From UBA1447 sp964627535 (GTDB taxonomy: Bacteria; Bacillota; Clostridia; Oscillospirales; Acutalibacteraceae): DNA of 64,000 nucleotides. Under the pieces are notes generated by a model, which searched no databases, was not told the DNA's origin, and saw only the letters and a program-made list of their open reading frames with translations. Numbering within the stretch: position 1 is the first letter of the stretch; the number at the start of each line of letters is the position of its first letter. The stretch covers positions 43,829 to 107,828 of the forward strand of contig CAZVJW010000007.1 of assembly GCA_964627535.1 (NCBI GenBank), in the 5' to 3' direction. The position numbers and the translations under genes were made by a program. Positions 8,690-17,719 of this stretch are shown here, in pieces.

Positions 8690-8718
8690 GGTAAAGCTTG
8701 TGTAAAGTTAAGGTAAAG
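8690..8718 (-). promoter_or_regulatory. Pho box: three PhoB/PhoP half-sites at 11-bp spacing
   Basis: On the minus strand the sequence reads CTTTACC, CTTTACA, CTTTACC, with unit starts exactly 11 bp apart (plus-strand GGTAAAG at 8690 and 8712, TGTAAAG at 8701). Direct repeats of TT(T/A)ACA-like units on one helix face are the binding site of PhoP/PhoB. They lie about 70-100 bp before the pstS start, where a phosphate-starvation activator should bind. Confidence 0.88.
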
Positions 8719-8784
8719 CGGCGCAGCCATATGCCGGGCAGCAATTCTTTTATTATCCATATTATAAACCAAAATACAAAAAAT

Positions 8785-8815
8785 AGCCACCAAACTTGAT
8801 TAAAAGCAGGTGGCT
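8785..8815 (-). terminator. Terminator of the lipase (and pyk) transcript
   Basis: AGCCACC (8785-8791) and GGTGGCT (8809-8815) form a stem. Read on the minus strand it is followed by ATTTTTTG. It sits about 110 bases past the lipase stop and upstream of the pstS control region. Confidence 0.7.
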
Positions 8816-8925
8816 GAAGATTGGCATTGTATTATCAATAAAAATTGGCAGCGATTTAGGAAAAACGGTATTTTGAATCATAAATGGTTATTGATTTCGG
8901 TTCGAAGCAGACTCCCAAATGACTT

Positions 8926-10506
8926 CTAAGCAACACTCTTTAGCATATTTACAATTTCGCTGATCTTCACAAAAACACTCCTGGCTTTTGTATAAAAAAC
9001 GAATAAATTTGTCGAATTATCTGAAATTTGGGGATTGTCTTTGAGGGCGGTAAGCGTTTTGCCTTTGTCATCGCTGGACATGAACTGTGGATATTTCGCA
9101 ATTTCCCATATGTCGGGTTGGGTATCCTGTTCAAGCAGCCAAAAGATAAATTCGCTGTATTCCGAACCGTATGATGCCCCGACATGGGGTATGCTTTTGA
9201 AAAACCAGGTGTATTCCGGAAACATTGAGGTGGAAGCATCAATGATATGATCGGCCGACAGATGATTATGCCCTCCGCAATAGTTTTGCTGAACATAATC
9301 TTGTGGTAAAGTTGAGCCAACCGGTGCGCAGTGTGCGCCGCCGCTCGCGCAGGTTGTTTCAACCAAACCGTCATTTTGCGCTGTTGCCGAAGCGTACACC
9401 GGTATGGAATAAATGTTGTAATGCGCGGTAAAAGCAACCTTTGTGCCGTCGGTAATAATATCATCTATTATTTCCTTGGCTCTTTGGTGGATATTGTATT
9501 GAAAATCGTCAATCTTTGCTATGAGTTTGGCATTCTTAGTTTCATCCAGCATGATGCTTTTAGCGTATTCATATTGGTTGGTCTGAACAAATGACCACAA
9601 TCCCGGCATTGTCACCGCGATTTCTGTGAGAACATCGTCATAAAGCCTGTTCAACACAAAGTCAAGCGTGACTCCGGCAAACGACAATAATTTATCCAAT
9701 TTACCAAGTTCAAAAAGCAAATCCAATACCGGTGCCAGGAAGGCGCGTTTGCCTCCTTCAAGCATATATTTTGCCATCGTTATAAGACTTTCAGTGTTAA
9801 GCATATACTCTCTTGCGAGAAGGTCACTGTCAAGAAGATTTCCGGTAAAAGCCGAACAGATAAACGCGCAGCTGTTAACATCTTCCCCGCCGTATTTGTT
9901 AAAATAGGCCATAACCTGGGCACCCCCGAGGCTGCAGGCTGCCAGGTTGACTTTATCGTGTCCGGTTATTTGTTTAACGTTTTTTATAAACACATCCAGA
10001 TCGTCAGCGTTGTCAAGCGGAGAAAAGCGCCAATCGTAGTTGAAGAAAAACACATGATCCCCACCGTAGCGGTCACTCGCGCTATCTAAAAGAGTGCGCC
10101 CGCCGTATTCCAAATCTTTGAAGGTCATATCTGGATAATGATCAATTGAAAGGGGGAATTTTGGTGTCGTTGTTCCGTTTATCGGTGTGCCGTCCGGTTT
10201 AAACGCAATAGGAAAAAAGATGTTATAAGTGGTTTGTATGAGCAAATCGCTGAGAGCATCCCAATCTTTTTTAACGAGCGCGGCAGCGGCGGGCATCATT
10301 AAAGGCGTTAACATGTTCTTGTCCAGCGTAGGGGGGAAAACTTTGATTTCATTCCCGTTTTCATCTAAATAAAGCGGAAAGTTAGCCATACCGCTGATGA
10401 CAATAAACGGGTAATTGCCGCAATCACAGTACTCTGCCGCAAAGGCTGGCGTCTCGTATAAGATAATCATAATTAAAGCAAGGAAAACAGAGATTGTTTT
10501 TTTCAT
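8926..10506 (-). CDS. Secreted LCAT-like lipase/acyltransferase (alpha/beta hydrolase)
   Basis: The 526 residues start with a clear signal peptide (MKKTISVFLALIMIILYETPAFA). The core resembles lecithin:cholesterol acyltransferase-type hydrolases: the FFFNYDWRFSPLDNADDLDVFI block with the YDWR motif, then the nucleophile elbow ACSLGG (Ser192; Ala replaces the first Gly of GxSxG). A likely Asp follows in NDGLVET and a His in HNHLSADHI. An exported esterase on lipids or acylated glycans fits. The start has AAAGGA upstream. It begins only 38 bases after the pyk stop, so it may share the pyk transcript. The substrate is unknown. Confidence 0.8.
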   Translation of the reverse strand: MKKTISVFLALIMIILYETPAFAAEYCDCGNYPFIVISGMANFPLYLDENGNEIKVFPPTLDKNMLTPLMMPAAAALVKKDWDALSDLLIQTTYNIFFPIAFKPDGTPINGTTTPKFPLSIDHYPDMTFKDLEYGGRTLLDSASDRYGGDHVFFFNYDWRFSPLDNADDLDVFIKNVKQITGHDKVNLAACSLGGAQVMAYFNKYGGEDVNSCAFICSAFTGNLLDSDLLAREYMLNTESLITMAKYMLEGGKRAFLAPVLDLLFELGKLDKLLSFAGVTLDFVLNRLYDDVLTEIAVTMPGLWSFVQTNQYEYAKSIMLDETKNAKLIAKIDDFQYNIHQRAKEIIDDIITDGTKVAFTAHYNIYSIPVYASATAQNDGLVETTCASGGAHCAPVGSTLPQDYVQQNYCGGHNHLSADHIIDASTSMFPEYTWFFKSIPHVGASYGSEYSEFIFWLLEQDTQPDIWEIAKYPQFMSSDDKGKTLTALKDNPQISDNSTNLFVFYTKARSVFVKISEIVNMLKSVA

Positions 10507-10544
10507 AGTATGTGTCCTTTCTGAGGTAAAAAAGCCTGTCCTTT

Positions 10545-11972
10545 TTAGCGGCGCTGACTATCCGCAATTTGAACTTTTAAAATATTTGTTGTGCCGCTGA
10601 CACCAAGCGGGACACCGCCGGTAATGACGACAAGGTCTCCGTTTTTAATAAGCTTGGCATCCAAAGCCCGTTCAACCACATGGTCGAAAAGATCATCTGT
10701 TGAACATTTTATATCGGCCATTATCGGGTATACCCCCCATGAAAGCGCGAGCTGGCGCCATACCGTTTGGTTAACCGCCGCTGCTATGATGGGGCAGTCG
10801 GGTCTGAATTTTGAAACCATCCGCGCCGTATGCCCGGACTCTGTTACTGTAATAATGGCAGCTGCGTTCAGGTCGTGCGCCGTGGTGCAGGTTGCATGGC
10901 TGATAGCGTCTGTGGTGTTATGCATGGAAAAATTGTTTTCGTCAAATCTTTTCCGGTAATGAATATCACTCTCTGTTTTTTTGGCTATCTTAACCATTGT
11001 CTTAAGACTCTCAACAGGATACTTGCCCGCTGCGGTTTCGCCGGAAAGCATGATAGCACTGGTACCGTCATAAATCGCGTTCGCCACATCCGTGGTTTCT
11101 GCCCTTGTCGGCCTCGGATTCCTCATCATTGAATCAAGCATCTGCGTCGCGACAATAACTCTTTTGCCGGCGGAATAGCATTTTTTGACAAGTGATTTTT
11201 GAATGCTTGGAAGGTTTTCAAAGGGTATTTCAACCCCCATGTCTCCTCTGGCCACCATGATACCGTCGCTGGCTGTAATGATTGCGTCTATATTGTCAAC
11301 ACCAAGCTGGCTTTCTATTTTTGCGATAACATTAATATGCGAGCCGTTGTGCTTGGCGAGGAAATCTTTCAGCTCCAAAACATTATCAGGTGAGCTGACG
11401 AATGATGCGGAAACAAAATCGATATCATGTTCGATCCCGAAAAGCAAATCGTCTCTGTCCTGCTGCCGCATATACGGGATATGAAGCATAACACCGGGAG
11501 CGTAGATGCTTTTTTGGTCCGAAATAGGGCCGCCGTTTACAACCGTGCAGATAATATTTTCGCTTTCTATGCGGTCGACAACCATTTCAAGCAGACCGTC
11601 ATCTATTAAAATGGAATTGCCCTTGCGCAAGTCATTGGGCAAACCCGCGTAACTGACGGATACCATCTCATTTGTTCCCTCAACCGCTTGCGTCGTTAAA
11701 GTAAACGTTTGACCCGTGACGATTTCTGTTTCTCCGTTTATAAAGGTTCCAATCCTGACTTCCGGCCCTTTTGTGTCAAGCATCAGTGCCACGGGGAAAC
11801 TGTATTCGCTTCGTATCCTTTTAAAGGTTTTTATTCTTTGTATGTGCTCGGGATAATCACCGTGAGAAAAATTCATTCTCGCGACATTCATCCCGGTTTT
11901 TATCAATGCTCGCAGCACGTCTTCATCGTCGGTCGCGGGGCCCAGGGTGCAAATAATTTTTGTTCTAAGCAT
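10545..11972 (-). CDS. pyk: Pyruvate kinase
   Basis: This is the final ATP-forming step of glycolysis, phosphoenolpyruvate plus ADP to pyruvate. The 475 residues include RTKIICTLGPAT and MNVARMNFSHGD at the N-terminus, the metal and PEP site VIAKIESQLGVDNID and MVARGDMGVEIP, and the effector/C-terminal domain ending in TGGVPLGVSGTTN. The length matches the short form without an extra PEP-utiliser domain. The ATG at 11972 is 10 bases from AAGGAG; the GTG at 11981 overlaps that site. A consensus promoter lies upstream. Confidence 0.96.
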   Translation of the reverse strand: MLRTKIICTLGPATDDEDVLRALIKTGMNVARMNFSHGDYPEHIQRIKTFKRIRSEYSFPVALMLDTKGPEVRIGTFINGETEIVTGQTFTLTTQAVEGTNEMVSVSYAGLPNDLRKGNSILIDDGLLEMVVDRIESENIICTVVNGGPISDQKSIYAPGVMLHIPYMRQQDRDDLLFGIEHDIDFVSASFVSSPDNVLELKDFLAKHNGSHINVIAKIESQLGVDNIDAIITASDGIMVARGDMGVEIPFENLPSIQKSLVKKCYSAGKRVIVATQMLDSMMRNPRPTRAETTDVANAIYDGTSAIMLSGETAAGKYPVESLKTMVKIAKKTESDIHYRKRFDENNFSMHNTTDAISHATCTTAHDLNAAAIITVTESGHTARMVSKFRPDCPIIAAAVNQTVWRQLALSWGVYPIMADIKCSTDDLFDHVVERALDAKLIKNGDLVVITGGVPLGVSGTTNILKVQIADSQRR

Positions 11973-12001
11973 AATCGTCACTCCTTGTAAGTTGCATTGC
12001 T

Positions 12002-12030
12002 ATTATAGTATAAAGAGGAGAAATTAGCAA
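12002..12030 (-). promoter_or_regulatory. Sigma-A promoter of pyk
   Basis: On the minus strand TTGCTA (12025-12030) and TATAAT (12002-12007) are separated by 17 bases, about 30 bases before the pyk ribosome site. Confidence 0.7.
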
Positions 12031-12120
12031 TTAATCAATTCAATTTTGTGCCACAAATAATCAATATAGAAAACGGAAGATTGATTTCGCGGCCAGACGA
12101 ATTTTCACGGCCGTATTTCC

Positions 12121-12149
12121 TTGACATTGTTTTATATGAAGGCTAAAAT
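12121..12149 (+). promoter_or_regulatory. Sigma-A promoter of the glycyl radical enzyme operon
   Basis: TTGACA (12121-12126), a 17-base spacer and TAAAAT (12144-12149) form a near-consensus promoter facing the four-gene operon that starts at 12246. Confidence 0.85.
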
Positions 12150-12166
12150 ATTAAATCATAAAGCTA

Positions 12167-12180
12167 TGCAAACGGTTTCA
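12167..12180 (+). promoter_or_regulatory. cre box (CcpA operator)
   Basis: TGCAAACGGTTTCA matches the catabolite-responsive element pattern TGNAANCGNTTNCA at every fixed position. It lies just downstream of the predicted transcription start of the promoter at 12121-12149, where bound CcpA blocks transcription. The operon is therefore probably repressed while a preferred sugar is present. A dedicated LacI-family regulator with the same half-site is the alternative; no such gene is in the window. Confidence 0.85.
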
Positions 12181-12245
12181 AGTTATCCCGCGTATTTCAT
12201 GAAGTGATTGAATAAATTTGGCACATGATTGCCGGAGGTGTTTAT

Positions 12246-13922
12246 TTGGAATTATTCAATACAGTTCTTCGTTTAACGGATACCGCGGTACCGTATATTA
12301 TTTCAATGCAGCAGAAAGACCCCGAAAACAGGGATTATAACGGACAAATCATTACGGGCAAAGGCTTTGCGGAACCCGGCGCTTCAAGCTCCGCAGCCGC
12401 TGCCTTGATAGCCGCGTATTTTTGCCCCGAATCAACGTACTTTCACCATGATGTTCTATTAACAAACGCAATAGATGCGCTTGTGTTTTTGCTTTCACGT
12501 TGCCATGATGACGGGTCATTGGATTTAATGGAGACAAACTTCCATGACTGCACCTGCAATGCTTTTGCGGTGCAGAGTATCGCTTACACATATCGTTTAC
12601 TGGAAAAAGAAGCCAGAACCGCGCTTGAGCTGAAAGCCAAAGAACTTGTTTGGTCATTTTTGCAAACCTCCGCAAAAGCAATGCTGAACGGCGGCTTTCA
12701 CACCCCGAACCACCGTTGGGTGATGGCCTCCGCGCTTTCGCTGTGCGCCAATATCCTGGGGGATGAACGCTGCTCGGTGATGGCAAAAACATATCTTTCC
12801 GAGGATGTGGACCAAAACAAAGAAGGGGACTACACCGAGCGCTCCGCGGGCGGATATGACGCCATATGTAATGAATCGCTTTGCATCCTTGCGGAGGAAC
12901 TGCAGCTGCCGGAGCTTTACGGGTATGTAGAGCACAATTTGGAAAAAAGTCTGTACTACCTGGAACCGGATTTTACCGTTCTTACCTTGGCAAGCCGGCG
13001 CCAGGATTATGGCAAAGACATCGTTCCGGTCCGCAATTTTTTGCCCGCGCTTTTACTGTACCGCCGAAACGCAGATAAAAACGCCCTTGTTTTGGCAAAT
13101 GCGTTGTTAAGACAGATGGACGCGCTCGAGGTGAAGGCGGGACCGCCGGCAAAGAGGTTCGCATCGCTCAACCATCAGAATCTGTTAACCCGCTTATTAT
13201 TAGATCCTGCGCTTGCCGACCTTTTGCCGCAAACCGGCACTATCCCCGTCCGATATGATAAACTGTTTGAGCTGGCGGGTATTGCACGGTACAGGCACGA
13301 TGATTTTACGGTGACTATCATCAGGGACAACCCGGCTTTGATTAAAATTCAAAACGGCTGCCTGAAAGCTGTTGTCCGCCTTGCGGCCAGCTTTTTCGGA
13401 AGAGGACAGATGAAAGCGCAGACAATCAAAAAAATCGACGGCGGTTACCGCTGCACATACGATGCCAAGCAGGGCTATGTCCGCCCGGTGGAAGACCTGC
13501 ATGAAAAGGACTGGCAAGCAATTGACCACAGCAAGCGCGAAAAGGTAAATATACAGCATCTGTGTTATCAGGTTGATGTGTTCCCGGCGGGCAATTCGAT
13601 CACAATGCAGGTGAAGGCAGCCGGCACACCGAATGTTCCGCTCAAACTTGAATTTGTTTTTGAAGAAGGCGGAATGCTTTATACCGAGCATACAACCCAG
13701 CCGGGGATGCCCGGGGGGTATGCGATTGTCGGCGAGGGTTTTTCATACGAACGCTGCGGCGAAAAGCTTTTGGTTGAAGGGGGCTTTAACTGTCACGAAT
13801 ACGCACCATTTATGCGTGGGTCTGAACCAATGCCGCAGAATTCTTTCTGTGTGTTTTGCACGGATTTTACCCCGGTGGATACCGAAATAAAAATAACCGC
13901 TCCACCGTTTGCCGAGATATAA
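12246..13922 (+). CDS. Putative alpha/alpha-toroid polysaccharide lyase- or hydrolase-like protein
   Basis: The 558-residue protein has no signal peptide. The first 320 residues are helical with glycan-enzyme-like loops (GGFHTPNHRWVMASAL, EGDYTERSAGGYDAICNE), as in heparinase II/III-type or similar alpha/alpha-toroid enzymes. The last 200 residues are beta-rich, like the sandwich domain that follows such toroids. I cannot name the family with certainty. TTG at 12246 is taken as start because GGAGG lies 7 bases before it; the ATG at 12225 has no ribosome site. It leads the cre-controlled operon, which suggests intracellular processing of an imported oligosaccharide or uronide. Confidence 0.55.
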   Translation: MELFNTVLRLTDTAVPYIISMQQKDPENRDYNGQIITGKGFAEPGASSSAAAALIAAYFCPESTYFHHDVLLTNAIDALVFLLSRCHDDGSLDLMETNFHDCTCNAFAVQSIAYTYRLLEKEARTALELKAKELVWSFLQTSAKAMLNGGFHTPNHRWVMASALSLCANILGDERCSVMAKTYLSEDVDQNKEGDYTERSAGGYDAICNESLCILAEELQLPELYGYVEHNLEKSLYYLEPDFTVLTLASRRQDYGKDIVPVRNFLPALLLYRRNADKNALVLANALLRQMDALEVKAGPPAKRFASLNHQNLLTRLLLDPALADLLPQTGTIPVRYDKLFELAGIARYRHDDFTVTIIRDNPALIKIQNGCLKAVVRLAASFFGRGQMKAQTIKKIDGGYRCTYDAKQGYVRPVEDLHEKDWQAIDHSKREKVNIQHLCYQVDVFPAGNSITMQVKAAGTPNVPLKLEFVFEEGGMLYTEHTTQPGMPGGYAIVGEGFSYERCGEKLLVEGGFNCHEYAPFMRGSEPMPQNSFCVFCTDFTPVDTEIKITAPPFAEI

Positions 13923-13997
13923 CATTCAGCTCAACATTTTATTTACAGATACTATTCACCATTTAGAAGACAGTATGATACGAAAGGAAAGAGTGAC

Positions 13998-15239
13998 ATG
14001 GATATCCCTAAACAAGACAAAGAAATCCTGCGAAAACTTGCCTCAAGGTATATGGAAATCGCATCCCTGCCCGTTCAGCGGGAGAAAATGGCGCTTTGGA
14101 AAGCGCTTAACCGCGGCAAAATGCAGCGTCCCATGGTGGTGCTCGACCAGCTTCCCTGGCATGAGCTGAACAATGAGGGGGAACTGACATGCCACGCGCA
14201 AAATTCTTTTTGCAAAGGGCTGGAATGGGATTTGCGCTCGACTATTTACAAATGGGAACATTTTCCCGTTGATATGGTCATTGAGCCGTTTATCACCATC
14301 CCGAAATCCATCATCAACAGCGGTTACGGCATCGGCGCCGATGAAGAAATTCTGCGTACCGATTTAACAGGTGGGATTGTTTCCCACCACTACAACAATC
14401 AGATTAAAACCGAAGAGGACATCGACAAAATTAAAGAAATGGTCATCATCCATAATGAAGATACCAGCAAGTATTATATGGAACAGGCACAGGATATTTT
14501 CAGCGGTATTGCGCCGGTGAGGCAAAGCGGCGGTTTGCAGTTGCATCTGGGTGTTTGGGACACGCTGTCGATGCTCATGGGTGTGGAGAACATCTATTTT
14601 GATTTGGTTGACCGGGCGGCGTTTATCCACAAAGCAATGGAGCGGATCACATCCTCCGTCATCGCGGGCATTGAGCAAATAAACAAACTAAAGATTTATG
14701 ACGACAACGCCAACACCTGCCATTGTTCCTATATTTATACCGACGAACTGCTGCCGGACTTCGGCGCGGGCAAGGGAATGACAACGCAAAACGGCTGGGC
14801 GTTCGGGCTCGCGCAACTGTTCACTTCCGTCAGCCCCGCCTTTACCGAGGAGTTCGAGCTCCCGTACATCACACGCATGGCGGAGCATTTCGGCATGATT
14901 TACTACGGCTGCTGTGACCGGCTGGACGACCGCCTGGATCTGGTGAAAAAAATCCCGCATGTCAAAAAGGTATCCTGCAGCCCGTGGAGCAACCGCGATG
15001 TTTTTGCGGAAAAAATCGGACCGGAACTTGTGATGTCCAACAAACCGACCCCCGCGTTTGCAGCCGAAGATACTTTTGAGCCGGAAGCGGTCCGCAAAGA
15101 TTTGGAACTGACGATAGCCGCCGCGAAACGAAATGGGGCCAATCTGGAGTTTATCCTCAAGGATATTTCCACCGTAAAGTACCATCCGGAGCGCCTGACC
15201 GAATGGGCGAACATCGCGATGGATGTAGTTATGAGCTAA
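13998..15239 (+). CDS. Uroporphyrinogen-decarboxylase-like protein (methyltransferase superfamily)
   Basis: The 413 residues belong to the UroD/MtaA/CmuA-like TIM-barrel superfamily as judged by the C-terminal half: MIYYGCCDRLDDRLDLVKKI, VKKVSCSPWSNRDVFAEKIG, VMSNKPTPAFA and the final ILKDISTVKYHPERLTEW. Members that lack the haem-pathway residues often move methyl groups from substrates to a corrinoid or thiol, using a Zn held by Cys/His. Cys residues in YGCCD could serve here. No corrinoid protein is encoded nearby, so methyl transfer is a guess. It is 75 bases after the first gene and has an AAAGGAAAG ribosome site. This is not hemE: there is no haem gene context. Confidence 0.7.
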   Translation: MDIPKQDKEILRKLASRYMEIASLPVQREKMALWKALNRGKMQRPMVVLDQLPWHELNNEGELTCHAQNSFCKGLEWDLRSTIYKWEHFPVDMVIEPFITIPKSIINSGYGIGADEEILRTDLTGGIVSHHYNNQIKTEEDIDKIKEMVIIHNEDTSKYYMEQAQDIFSGIAPVRQSGGLQLHLGVWDTLSMLMGVENIYFDLVDRAAFIHKAMERITSSVIAGIEQINKLKIYDDNANTCHCSYIYTDELLPDFGAGKGMTTQNGWAFGLAQLFTSVSPAFTEEFELPYITRMAEHFGMIYYGCCDRLDDRLDLVKKIPHVKKVSCSPWSNRDVFAEKIGPELVMSNKPTPAFAAEDTFEPEAVRKDLELTIAAAKRNGANLEFILKDISTVKYHPERLTEWANIAMDVVMS

Positions 15240-15326
15240 AACAACAAATGCATGTGCGGATTTCTCGAATACTTGCATGAATAATAACTGTTAAAATCTG
15301 TTCCAATTTAAAAAAGGAAATATAAA

Positions 15327-17696
15327 ATGGATAGAAAAACAGATAATAATATTCTGAATGGAAACAACACCGAGTCGGTAAAATTCGGTTTAACGCCGCG
15401 CGTAAAATTCCTGCGCGAAAACGCATTGAACTGGAAAGAAACCCAGAAAGAATATATCGGGCAGAGATTATATTACGCCCTGCAGGGGCTGGTATCCTCG
15501 GATTTGGATCTGCCCTGGACGGCGCGGCGAAGCCGTATGCTTTCAAGTATTATCGGCAATTCGGCTGCCGTGATTCATGAGGAGGAATTGATTGCCGGTT
15601 ATAATTATTACGGCAGCGACGATGCGATGTACAACGAGCTTTCCATTTATCCGCGAATGGAAAAGGGTAAGAAAAAGTTAACCGATTATTTAAGCGTCGG
15701 ATGCCTTTCCGGCGAACAAATCGACTTTATCATTGACGCGCTCGATAAAAGCGTAAAATATACATCGCATATGCCCTATTTTACCCCGGTGACCGAACAA
15801 TATGCCGACGCGAGCAGCGAAGGCGCCGTATGGTCCCCGGGCGTAGCCGAAAACCATACGGTTCTCGGCTATGAAAAGGTTTTAAGGCTCGGGTTCTCCG
15901 GAATTTTATCCGAAGCACAAAACAGCCTTGCAAACCTCGATTTGAACGACGCCGCGTCGGTGAAGAAAAAGCTGCTTTTGGAGTGCGCCTGCGATGTTTT
16001 GGAGAACGCCTGCAATATCGGCAAACGCAACAAAAAAAAGGCAGAGGAGCTGTTGCGCGGCTGCCTGAGTTACGAGCGTGCGCAGGACCTGAATAAAATG
16101 ATTGAAGTTTTGGACAGGGTTCCTTACGGCCCCGCACGGACTTTTCACGAGGCTGTCCAAAGCCTTTGGTTTGCCCATATCATCAACACTTGGGAGGACG
16201 GAATAAACGCCAACTCAGTCGGCAGAATTGACCAAATCCTTTACCCTTACTATAAAAAAGACATCGAAGAGGGCAGGATAACAAGAGAAGAAGCTTTTGA
16301 ACTGCTTTGCTGCCTGTGGATAAAATGTTACAGGGACTATGATGTCCAGCAGGCGATGATAGGCGGTGTTGACCAAAACGGAGAGGATGCTTCCAACGAG
16401 CTTTCCTATATGATGCTTGATGTGACGGACGCACTGGATTTTGTCAGATGCCTTTCGGTCAGGCTCCACAGCGGCAGCCCTCAGGATCTGATCAAACGGG
16501 CGCTGGAAGTTGTCGGCAAGGGCAACGGCATTCCGTTCTTTTTCAACGATGATATTTTAATCCCCGCACTTGTCAGCAACGGCATCGAACTGCGGGACGC
16601 GAGAAGCTACGCGGCAATCGGCTGCGTTGAAATAACAATTCCCGGCAAAGCAAATCCCCACGCCGTTAGCAACAGGATTAATCTGCTGAAATGCCTTGAA
16701 CTCGCCTTGAATGACGGCGTAAGTTTAACCACCGGTGAACAAGCCGGCCCGAAAACCGGCAGCGTTTCAGCGATGACTGGCATGCAAGATGTTTTAACCG
16801 CTTACAAAAAGCAAGCGGAATATTTTACCGGTATCGCCTGTTTCGAATCCAACCGGCTTGAACTGCAAAACAGCCTCACTTTGCCAATGGTTTATAAATC
16901 CATATTAACCGAAGGCTGCCTGGAAACCGGCCGGGATTTTAATGACGGCGGCGCCAAATATAATTACCACGAGAGCATGCCCATGGGCATCCCGAATGTT
17001 GCCGATTCGCTGGCGGCTTTGGAAAAGCTGGTGTTCGAGAATAACAAATATACGCTGGGCGAGGTTGCGGATATTTTAAAAGGAAATTTCGAGGATGAGT
17101 CTGTCAGGCAGGAATTTTTAAACAAAGCGCCGAAGTTCGGCAATGACGACGACCTGGTTGACAGTTACGCGGCAAGGATTACGGAACATTTCTGCAAAAC
17201 GCTTCAAAATATCAAAGGTATCAGCGGGCTCGGGTTTTTCGCTCAGCCGTTCACCTTCCTTTGGCTGATTGAAGCGGGCGGGATGACCGCTGCGACGCCG
17301 GATGGCCGGAGGGACGGCGAAAATATTGCTTACAGCATTTCGCCCATGCAGGGCAGGGACAGCAGCGGGCTGACGGCGGTGCTCAACTCCATAGCAAAGC
17401 TGCCGGCAAAAATGGCGGCGGGCAGCACCTCCGCTATTATTGAGGTCGACCCGATGCTTTTCGAAAAAGATAAAATCGACCAAATGGTTATCATGCTCAA
17501 GACGGCTTTTCAAAAAGGCGTCGGTCAGATCCAGTTCAATGTTACAAACGCCGAAACACTCAAAAAAGCGCAGGCCGATCCGGAGAAATATCAAAACCTT
17601 GCCGTGCGGGTGTCGGGCTTCAGCCAGCGGTTTTGCCTGCTGGATAAAAAACTGCAGGACCATATCATCGCGCGGACCAAACATGAAAGTTTTTAG
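15327..17696 (+). CDS. Glycyl radical enzyme (PFL-like / dehydratase type)
   Basis: The 789 residues show the glycyl radical fold. The thiyl Cys433 is in AAIGCVEI, with Glu435 two residues on (the Cys-x-Glu pair typical of eliminating enzymes such as diol, choline or hydroxyproline lyases). The radical Gly764 is in VRVSGFSQRF. The DFNDGGAKYNYHESMP segment is also typical. Pyruvate formate-lyase itself has two adjacent Cys, which are absent, so this is not PflB. The substrate is unknown: the residue after the motif (Ile instead of Pro) and the UroD-like and glycan-enzyme-like neighbours match no characterised class I know. AAGGAA precedes the ATG. Its activase follows 23 bases later. Confidence 0.9.
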   Translation: MDRKTDNNILNGNNTESVKFGLTPRVKFLRENALNWKETQKEYIGQRLYYALQGLVSSDLDLPWTARRSRMLSSIIGNSAAVIHEEELIAGYNYYGSDDAMYNELSIYPRMEKGKKKLTDYLSVGCLSGEQIDFIIDALDKSVKYTSHMPYFTPVTEQYADASSEGAVWSPGVAENHTVLGYEKVLRLGFSGILSEAQNSLANLDLNDAASVKKKLLLECACDVLENACNIGKRNKKKAEELLRGCLSYERAQDLNKMIEVLDRVPYGPARTFHEAVQSLWFAHIINTWEDGINANSVGRIDQILYPYYKKDIEEGRITREEAFELLCCLWIKCYRDYDVQQAMIGGVDQNGEDASNELSYMMLDVTDALDFVRCLSVRLHSGSPQDLIKRALEVVGKGNGIPFFFNDDILIPALVSNGIELRDARSYAAIGCVEITIPGKANPHAVSNRINLLKCLELALNDGVSLTTGEQAGPKTGSVSAMTGMQDVLTAYKKQAEYFTGIACFESNRLELQNSLTLPMVYKSILTEGCLETGRDFNDGGAKYNYHESMPMGIPNVADSLAALEKLVFENNKYTLGEVADILKGNFEDESVRQEFLNKAPKFGNDDDLVDSYAARITEHFCKTLQNIKGISGLGFFAQPFTFLWLIEAGGMTAATPDGRRDGENIAYSISPMQGRDSSGLTAVLNSIAKLPAKMAAGSTSAIIEVDPMLFEKDKIDQMVIMLKTAFQKGVGQIQFNVTNAETLKKAQADPEKYQNLAVRVSGFSQRFCLLDKKLQDHIIARTKHESF

Positions 17697-17719
17697 CAAT
17701 CAACTATCGGAGGGCGTTC

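Noticed and set aside
8623..8793. 57-codon N-terminal extension of PstS
   Set aside because: It would run through the Pho box and bury the lipoprotein signal; AAGGAG marks the ATG at 8622.
13998..15239. Annotation as haem-pathway uroporphyrinogen decarboxylase (hemE)
   Set aside because: The protein is about 60 residues longer than HemE, lacks its N-terminal RQAGR-type motif and sits in a carbon-regulated operon without haem genes.
15327..17696. Annotation as pyruvate formate-lyase PflB
   Set aside because: PflB has two neighbouring active-site Cys; here a single Cys433 is followed by Val-Glu as in dehydratase-type enzymes, and the activase carries extra ferredoxin clusters.
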